Assembly (NCBI GenBank): GCA_905480085.1
Contig: CAJQPD010000251.1
Span: 1-6,154 of the forward strand
Direction of reading: 5' to 3'
DNA from: an uncultured Acidimicrobiia bacterium
GTDB lineage: Bacteria; Actinomycetota; Acidimicrobiia; Spongiisociales; JAENVV01
DNA length: 6,154 nt
The notes under the pieces are model-generated. The model did no database searches and had not been told where the DNA came from. It saw only the letters and a program-made list of their open reading frames with translations. Each line of letters starts with the position of its first letter. The stretch's first letter is position 1. Positions 1 to 4,190 of this stretch are shown here, piece by piece. The translations under genes and the position numbers were made by a program.

Positions 1-85
1 CGCGCTCGATTTGGGCCCCATCAAGGCTTTACTGGCCCTGATTCGACCGATGGCACTGGCCCATAGGTCATTCGGCCCTGAGCAA

Positions 86-116
86 TTGACGCTGGCGGGA
101 CGTACCTTGATGTAGA
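86..116 (+). promoter_or_regulatory. Weak candidate promoter of the SQR-DsrC-DsrE operon
   Basis: TTGACG at 86-91 matches five of six bases of the -35 consensus. The best -10-like hexamer at a usable distance is TGTAGA at 111-116 (19-nt spacer, three of six matches), so the -10 is poor. Transcription from here would start close to the ribosome binding site at 123-128 and give a very short leader. The rest of bases 1-138 contains no convincing gene. It does carry four GGCCC pentamers, starting at 14, 34, 58 and 74, whose meaning is unclear. Confidence 0.25.
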
Positions 117-138
117 ACATTCAAGGAGACGCATATAC

Positions 139-1401
139 ATGCCTACCAACCAACGCCACCTCGTCGTCCTGGGAGCCGGAACTGCCGGCACCATGGTCGT
201 CAACAAGCTTCGTAAGAAGCTGAAGAAGGACGACTGGAAGATCACGATTGTTGATTCCAGCACGACCCACCACTATCAGCCAGGTTTTCTCTTCCTGCCG
301 TTCGGGACGTACACCACCGACGAGATCGTCAAACCAAAGCGCAAGTTCATCCCCGACGGGGTCGACTTCATGGTGGCGGAAATCGAAAAGGTTCTCCCGG
401 AAGACAACCAGGTTCTGCTCGCCAACGGCCAGACCCTCAGCTACGACCAACTGGTGATCGCCACCGGCACGACGCCACGGCCGGACCAAACCGAAGGCAT
501 GATGGGACCGCAATTCCATGACACGGTCCACGAGTTCTACTCACTTGATGGCTCCAAAGCCCTCGCCGAAAAGCTCAAGGACTGGCCAGGCGGCAAGCTC
601 GTGGTCCACATCACGGAGATGCCGATCAAGTGCCCGGTTGCGCCCCTGGAGTTCACATTCCTGGCCGATGACTTCTTCAAGCAGAAGGGGATGCGCGACA
701 AGGTAGAGATCACCTACGTCACGCCTCTTGACGGTGCCTTCACCAAGCCCGTCGCCTCGGCGGCGTTGGGAACAATGCTGTCCGACCGCCATGTTGCCGT
801 TGAGCCCGACTTCATCATCGAGCGAGTCGACGAGGGCAAGATCGTCTCGTACGACGAACGGGAAATTCCGTTTGACCTGCTGGTCACCGTTCCTTTGAAC
901 ATGGGCGCCGACTTCATCGCCGCCAGTGGCCTTGGTGACGAACTCAACTACGTGCCGGTCAACAAGCAGAACTTCCTGTCCGACAAGTACGACAACATCT
1001 TTGCGATCGGTGATGCCTCGAACATTCCGGCCTCCAAAGCCGGGTCCGTTGCGCACTTCGCGGTTGATCTGTTCGCAGAGAACTTCATCAGCCACGTAGC
1101 CGGCGAGAAGATGGTGCATTTCTTCGACGGACACGCCAATTGCTTCATCGAGTCGGGCGACGGCAAAGGCATGCTCATCGATTTCAACTACGACACCCAA
1201 CCGCTACCGGGGAAATACCCGCTGCCGGGAGTCGGACCCTTCAGTCTTCTCGAAGAATCACGGGTCAACCATCAGGGCAAGATGTTCTTCAAGTGGATGT
1301 ACTGGAACCTCCTGCTCAAAGGACGTCCACTACCAGTACCTGCCCTCATGTCGATGGTCGGTAAAGAAGAACCCAAAGAACTAGAAACCACGGAGGTTTG
1401 A
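139..1401 (+). CDS. sqr: Sulfide:quinone oxidoreductase / FCSD-type flavoprotein
   Basis: This is a 420-residue FAD-dependent oxidoreductase of the SQR/flavocytochrome c sulfide dehydrogenase family, which normally oxidises sulfide to sulfane sulfur (persulfide or polysulfide) at the inner face of the membrane and reduces quinone. Visible features are an N-terminal dinucleotide-binding loop GAGTAG (residues 12-17) after a beta strand, the second flavin motif IATG (107-110), and the C-terminal FAD motif AIGDAS (289-294). The only two cysteines are Cys165 (in KCPVAPLE) and Cys335 (in HANCFIE), where the redox-active pair of SQRs is expected; the third SQR cysteine, near residue 128, is absent. 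The tail at 381-405 is rich in Trp, Phe and Leu and could be the amphipathic membrane anchor. The ATG at 139 follows AAGGAG at 123-128 with a 10-nt spacing. The gene leads an operon with DsrC-like and DsrE2 genes, which supports a sulfur role. A related NADH dehydrogenase-like flavoprotein is the main alternative, but the cysteine pair argues against it. Confidence 0.85.
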   Translation: MPTNQRHLVVLGAGTAGTMVVNKLRKKLKKDDWKITIVDSSTTHHYQPGFLFLPFGTYTTDEIVKPKRKFIPDGVDFMVAEIEKVLPEDNQVLLANGQTLSYDQLVIATGTTPRPDQTEGMMGPQFHDTVHEFYSLDGSKALAEKLKDWPGGKLVVHITEMPIKCPVAPLEFTFLADDFFKQKGMRDKVEITYVTPLDGAFTKPVASAALGTMLSDRHVAVEPDFIIERVDEGKIVSYDEREIPFDLLVTVPLNMGADFIAASGLGDELNYVPVNKQNFLSDKYDNIFAIGDASNIPASKAGSVAHFAVDLFAENFISHVAGEKMVHFFDGHANCFIESGDGKGMLIDFNYDTQPLPGKYPLPGVGPFSLLEESRVNHQGKMFFKWMYWNLLLKGRPLPVPALMSMVGKEEPKELETTEV

Positions 1402-1403
1402 AC

Positions 1404-1718
1404 ATGACAACCGCAACGATCGCTGGCGCAGACGTCCAGATCGACGATGAGGGATTCCTCATCGATCCAACCGAATGGACCGAAGATATCGCCAGGCAAC
1501 TAGCCACCAACATCGGCATCGAGTTGACCGACCGGCACTGGGACATGATCCGCTTTATCCGAGCGGACTACGCCGCCAACGGAGTGACACCCGGCACCCG
1601 GCGAGTTCAGGCCGCTGGCGGCTTCGCGACCAAAGAGCAGTTCGAATTGTTTCCCAAGAAGCCACAGAAGAAGAGCGCGTACATTGCTGGTGTTCCAAAG
1701 CCAGCCGGCTGCGTCTAA
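1404..1718 (+). CDS. DsrC/TusE-like sulfur carrier with a single conserved cysteine
   Basis: This is a 104-residue protein of the DsrC/TusE/DsvC family, small cytoplasmic carriers that bind sulfur on cysteines of a flexible C-terminal arm. Family hallmarks are the N-terminal stretch with DDEGFLIDPTEWTEDIA (14-30), the region WDMIRFIRADYAANG (46-60) and the C-terminal arm IAGVPKPAGCV (94-104). Cys103 is the penultimate residue and the only cysteine; it matches CysA. The CysB position, eleven residues upstream in true dissimilatory DsrC, is Ala92. The protein therefore resembles TusE-type or other non-dissimilatory members, and cannot form the intramolecular trisulfide used with DsrAB. I chose the ATG at 1404 because GGAGG at 1392-1396 lies 7 nt upstream; a TTG at 1398 would overlap the preceding stop codon. 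The gap to the SQR gene is only 2 nt, so translational coupling is likely. Family assignment is firm; partners and substrate are inferred. Confidence 0.9.
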   Translation: MTTATIAGADVQIDDEGFLIDPTEWTEDIARQLATNIGIELTDRHWDMIRFIRADYAANGVTPGTRRVQAAGGFATKEQFELFPKKPQKKSAYIAGVPKPAGCV

Positions 1719-1736
1719 AAAAACAAGGACCCACTC

Positions 1737-2252
1737 ATGACTACAACACTGACAGAAACTGCCCCGATCCCGTCGTTCGGCGACGAGAAAGAGACCGACC
1801 GCAAGCTGGTCATCATCTGCTCGAAGGGTTCACTGGACATGGCCTATCCGGGCCTGGTGCTCGCCAACGCAGCTCTCGGCGAAGGCATCGAAACCCACCT
1901 GTTCTTTACGTTCTGGGGTTTCGACATGATTACCGAAAAGACCATGGATCACCTCAAGTTCAGCCCGCTTGGCAACCCTGCCACGCATATGCCGAACTTT
2001 GTGATGGGTCTGCCCGGTATGACGTCGTTCGCTACCCACATGATGAAAGCCCAGATCGAGGGACTTGACCTTCCTGAGGTTCGCGAATTCCTGGAGCTCA
2101 TCACTGACGCCGGCGGCCACCTGTGGGCCTGCCGTATGTCGGCCGACATGATGCACCTGGAAGAAAAGGATCTCTTCGATCGGGTTGAGGGCATCATCAA
2201 TGCTTCCGATTTCATCGAAATCGCCGAAGGCGCCCAGACCCTGTTCATCTAG
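1737..2252 (+). CDS. DsrE2-type (DsrE/DsrF/DsrH-like) sulfurtransferase
   Basis: This 171-residue protein belongs to the DsrE2 group (DrsE_2 family), proposed persulfide carriers or sulfurtransferases in cytoplasmic sulfur relays. After a polar N-terminal extension (1-22) the core begins with KLVIICSKGSLDMAYPGLV (23-41), which carries Cys28. It continues with a strand ending in HLFFTFWGFD (54-63), a methionine-rich segment at 85-103 (PNFVMGLPGM, THMM), and WACRMSADMM (130-139) with the second cysteine, Cys132. The C-terminus TLFI is typical of the family. The segment at 83-103 is only moderately hydrophobic, so I do not call a membrane span, although some DsrE2 proteins have one. The ATG at 1737 has AAGGA at 1725-1729, 7 nt upstream, and the gap to the DsrC-like gene is 18 nt. 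As third gene after SQR and the DsrC-like carrier, it probably exchanges sulfur with one or both; direction and partner are not visible from sequence. Confidence 0.87.
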   Translation: MTTTLTETAPIPSFGDEKETDRKLVIICSKGSLDMAYPGLVLANAALGEGIETHLFFTFWGFDMITEKTMDHLKFSPLGNPATHMPNFVMGLPGMTSFATHMMKAQIEGLDLPEVREFLELITDAGGHLWACRMSADMMHLEEKDLFDRVEGIINASDFIEIAEGAQTLFI

Positions 2253-2277
2253 CAAAGCAAGTCCCCCGAAAATACGA

Positions 2278-2311
2278 AATTCGGTCCCCCATACCCCCGG
2301 GGGACCGAATT
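2278..2311. terminator. Perfect 13-bp hairpin between convergent genes, probable bidirectional terminator
   Basis: The arm at 2278-2290 (AATTCGGTCCCCC) pairs perfectly with 2299-2311 (GGGGGACCGAATT) across an 8-nt loop. It lies 25 nt after the stop of the DsrE2 gene and 6 nt past the stop of the convergent epimerase. On the minus strand the hairpin is followed by TCGTATTTTC, which is T-rich; the plus-strand side (CGTTGACTAG) has no T tract. It is therefore a better intrinsic terminator for the epimerase transcript, and for the sulfur operon may act mainly as a 3'-end-protecting structure. Confidence 0.7.
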
Positions 2312-2317
2312 CGTTGA

Positions 2318-3316
2318 CTAGGTCGACCCCGCATGAAAATCAAAGCGATGACGTGTGACTTGGCGATAGGTGTCACCAGGGCGAAGTACCACCGACGGAA
2401 AATCAGGCCGGTTCGGACTATTGGGTAGGGCCTGAGCCTCGAGGGCGATCCCGCGAAATCGCGGTTGGAGTTCGTTGGCGGTGTATACCTGCAGGCCAGG
2501 TTGGTCGGTCTCGATCGTCATCCGTCGGCCGCTCGGCCCGTGCATCAATACGGCCGCCGGACCGGACGGTTCAAGAACCAAACAGTGGTCGTAGCCGTCA
2601 CCAAACTCCAGTCCAGACAGCCGGCGAGGTGACCTGAAATCGAACCGGGTTCCGGCAACGGAACTCACCTCGGTGGGTACTTTGAGTTCGTCAATATCAA
2701 CAAAGCGGTCAGCGTTGACCTTAAGCGTGTGATCGGAGATCGTGCCCTCGCCGGCCAGGTTCCAATAGGCGTGATTGGTCATCGCCACCACAGTCGGGGC
2801 GTCACAAACCGCTTCATACTCAAACACCAGTTCATCAGCAGCCGTGAGCCAGTAGGTGACCGCCGCGTCAAGGTTGCCAGGGAACCCTTGATCGCCGTCC
2901 GGACTCCGATGCGAGAACCGCACTCCGACTAAATCCGGTCGCTCGAGTGGCTCTGCTTTCCAGAGGTACTGATCGAATCCCATTCTTCCGCCATGAAGGG
3001 TGTTCGGGCCATCGTTGGCATCAAGGCGATAGTCGGTTCCGTCGAGGGAGAAACGGGCGTTGGCGATTCGGTTGGCGTACCGACCGGCGGTGACTCCCAT
3101 AAATCCGCCCCGATCGCCACCGCCCGGGTCAGCATCCGGGTGGGGAGCCTGAACCAGGTTGATTCCATCGCGAAGCTCGACACCGACCAACGTGGCGCCG
3201 TGGTCCCAGAGTGTCGCCTGCAACGACTCTGACACCAACCGATACGTCGCGACCGATCGGGTCGTCCCGCCAAATCGTATCTGGACCTCACCCACCTCGA
3301 CTCGCATTGGACTCAT
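2318..3316 (-). CDS. galM: Aldose 1-epimerase (galactose mutarotase family)
   Basis: This cytoplasmic enzyme family interconverts alpha and beta anomers of aldoses such as galactose and glucose. Numbered from the longest open frame (343 codons, ATG at 3347-3349), visible motifs are WDHGATLVG (48-56), GRYANRIANARF (89-100), the substrate-binding NTLHGG (116-121, His119), DGDQGFPGNL (151-160), the catalytic acid in TNHAYWNL (His193), the GYDH site (252-255), and the catalytic base in LEAQALPNSPN (Glu304). Length and motif order match a complete GalM. The start is uncertain. The outermost ATG lies inside the inverted repeat at 3346-3377 and has no ribosome binding site. I report the in-frame ATG at 3314-3316 (residue 12; 332 aa); the ATG at 3305-3307 (residue 15) is equally possible. 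E. coli GalM has a similarly short lead before the first core strand, which favours a short start. No sulfur link is evident. The gene faces the sulfur operon tail to tail and is divergent from the rhodanese pair. Confidence 0.9.
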   Translation of the reverse strand: MSPMRVEVGEVQIRFGGTTRSVATYRLVSESLQATLWDHGATLVGVELRDGINLVQAPHPDADPGGGDRGGFMGVTAGRYANRIANARFSLDGTDYRLDANDGPNTLHGGRMGFDQYLWKAEPLERPDLVGVRFSHRSPDGDQGFPGNLDAAVTYWLTAADELVFEYEAVCDAPTVVAMTNHAYWNLAGEGTISDHTLKVNADRFVDIDELKVPTEVSSVAGTRFDFRSPRRLSGLEFGDGYDHCLVLEPSGPAAVLMHGPSGRRMTIETDQPGLQVYTANELQPRFRGIALEAQALPNSPNRPDFPSVVLRPGDTYRQVTRHRFDFHAGST

Positions 3317-3345
3317 ACTCACGACGTTACCGGTCAGAACTGATT

Positions 3346-3377
3346 CCATCTATATGCACTGATTCGCATATAGATGG
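3346..3377. promoter_or_regulatory. Perfect 12-bp inverted repeat, putative operator in a divergent intergenic region
   Basis: CCATCTATATGC at 3346-3357 and GCATATAGATGG at 3366-3377 are exact reverse complements, separated by 8 nt (3358-3365). The right arm overlaps the -35 element of the rhodanese promoter (3363-3391), as expected of a repressor site. Each arm contains an ATG on the outgoing strand, so both flanking reading frames can be extended into it; those ATGs lack ribosome binding sites and are probably not starts. The inner geometry ATGC-N8-GCAT resembles the ATTC-N8-GAAT site described for the persulfide-sensing ArsR-family repressor SqrR, but the core bases differ. A regulator of that kind is a guess. 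Confidence 0.6.
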
Positions 3378-3391
3378 GAAAAGAGGATAAT
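3363..3391 (+). promoter_or_regulatory. Sigma-70-type promoter of the rhodanese pair
   Basis: TTCGCA at 3363-3368 (four of six matches to TTGACA) and GATAAT at 3386-3391 (five of six matches to TATAAT) are separated by the optimal 17 nt. Transcription would start near 3398, leaving a leader of about 40 nt before the ATG at 3437. This places the upstream ATG at 3374 before the transcription start and supports the shorter rhodanese. The -35 element lies in the inverted repeat at 3346-3377. Confidence 0.55.
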
Positions 3392-3436
3392 CTTCAGACT
3401 CAAACCACACTCGCTTCAACCGAACCAGGATCATCC

Positions 3437-3763
3437 ATGTTCAACAAATACGTAGTCAATGTCGTCCAGGCCAACGACCTGCTGGCAGCAGGGACCACCC
3501 TCGTGGATGTTCGCACCAAGGCGGAATGGCAAACCAGCCACGTGCCCGGCTCGGTACGGGTGTCGCTCGATTCGATCCAGCACCGACGGGACGCTCTTAC
3601 TCGCCAGTACGCCGGCTCGGAGGTGTTGGTCATCTGCCGATCTGGTAATCGATCCGGTCGGGCGGCAGCAATGTTCCGAGACATGGGCGTAAACGCCGTC
3701 AATGTGCGCGGCGGGATCAATGCCTGGACCCGTAAACAACTCCCCCTGAACAAAGGACGCTGA
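3437..3763 (+). CDS. Cytoplasmic single-domain rhodanese-like sulfurtransferase
   Basis: This 108-residue protein is essentially one rhodanese domain. Such proteins carry a persulfide on an active-site cysteine and move sulfane sulfur between donors such as thiosulfate or polysulfide and thiol acceptors. Visible are the LVDVRTKAEWQTSHVPGSV segment (22-40), containing the DVR and HVPGS motifs, and the active-site loop CRSGNRS (67-73) with Cys67 as sulfur carrier. The closing helix and strand follow, with VNVRGGINAWTRKQLPL (88-104). There is no signal peptide or membrane segment. I chose the ATG at 3437 because AGGA at 3427-3430 is 6 nt upstream and the promoter at 3363-3391 fits. An ATG at 3374 would add 21 polar residues outside the domain. 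The next gene, also a rhodanese, starts 1 nt after this stop, so the two form an operon and are probably translationally coupled. The sulfur donor and acceptor are unknown. Confidence 0.88.
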   Translation: MFNKYVVNVVQANDLLAAGTTLVDVRTKAEWQTSHVPGSVRVSLDSIQHRRDALTRQYAGSEVLVICRSGNRSGRAAAMFRDMGVNAVNVRGGINAWTRKQLPLNKGR

Positions 3764-3764
3764 T

Positions 3765-4163
3765 ATGCGCCGAATACTTCTCCCTCTCGTAATCCTCGGT
3801 TTGGTCGCCACGGCTTGTGGCACGGCAACCGAAACAGGAGTTCAGACCGTCACGGCCCAGGATGCCTATGCGATCACTTCGGCTCCGCCGGCCGACCTCG
3901 TCGTGCTCGACGTTCGGACGCCTGTCGAATTCAGCGAAGGTCATCTGGCCAATGCTGTCAACCTCGACTTCAACGCCCCCGACTTCTCGGCGAACCTGGC
4001 CAAACTCGACAAGACCGTACCGTACGTCCTCTACTGCCACTCTGGCAACCGCAGCGCCAAAGCCGCCGAGGAAATGCGGACGCTCGGATTCACCGAGGTC
4101 TATGAAATCGACGGGGGCATCCTGTCCTGGGTCGACAACGGACTCCCGCTGGTCAACCCCTAG
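3765..4163 (+). CDS. Rhodanese-domain lipoprotein
   Basis: This is a 132-residue secreted rhodanese. Its N-terminus has two arginines (MRR), a hydrophobic core ILLPLVILGLVATA (4-17), and Cys18 in a lipobox-like VATAC sequence, which predicts lipid attachment and anchoring on the outer face of the cytoplasmic membrane. Alanine at -3 is less usual than leucine. A linker (19-30) leads to a complete rhodanese domain: LVVLDVRTPVEFSEGHLANAVN (45-66), the active-site loop CHSGNRS (91-97) with Cys91, and YEIDGGILSWVDNGLPL (113-129). Such extracytoplasmic rhodaneses can bind sulfane sulfur from thiosulfate, polysulfide or sulfide-derived species; the substrate here is unknown. The ATG at 3765 has AAAGGA at 3752-3757, 7 nt upstream, and sits 1 nt after the stop of the cytoplasmic rhodanese. 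The domains are clearly different in sequence, so this is not a recent tandem duplication. It ends 12 nt from the convergent molybdenum enzyme gene. Confidence 0.87.
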   Translation: MRRILLPLVILGLVATACGTATETGVQTVTAQDAYAITSAPPADLVVLDVRTPVEFSEGHLANAVNLDFNAPDFSANLAKLDKTVPYVLYCHSGNRSAKAAEEMRTLGFTEVYEIDGGILSWVDNGLPLVNP

Positions 4164-4190
4164 GAGCCCATCTGGCTAGGCGACGTTGAC
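4152..4190. terminator. Imperfect hairpin spanning two convergent stop codons
   Basis: GTCAAC (4152-4157) pairs with GTTGAC (4185-4190), and CCTAG (4159-4163) pairs with CTAGG (4176-4180), separated by a small asymmetric internal bulge and closed by a 12-nt loop. The structure contains both stop codons: TAG of the rhodanese lipoprotein and, on the other strand, TAG of the molybdenum enzyme. There is no T tract on either side, so termination by this element is uncertain. No better terminator is visible between these genes. Confidence 0.3.

Noticed and set aside
38..45. CTGATTCG shared between the SQR leader and the spacer of the palindrome (3359-3366)
   Set aside because: An eight-base match lying in the non-palindromic spacer is too short and poorly placed to support a shared operator.
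541..1200. Long antisense open frame (219 codons, minus strand) inside the SQR gene
   Set aside because: It lies wholly within the strongly supported flavoprotein gene and shows no recognisable motif. It is a by-product of GC-rich codon use.
1475..2068. Plus-strand open frame of 197 codons across the DsrC-like and DsrE2 genes
   Set aside because: It overlaps two well-supported genes in another frame, and its low-complexity Arg/His/Pro-rich product has no recognisable domain.
2290..2306. C-tract/G-tract inverted repeat resembling a CsoR/CstR-type operator
   Set aside because: It is part of the 13-bp hairpin directly after two convergent stop codons, with no promoter beside it. A terminator explains it better.
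3437..4163. Recent tandem duplication of a rhodanese gene
   Set aside because: The two domains share the active-site pattern but differ through most of their sequence, and only the second has a lipoprotein signal.
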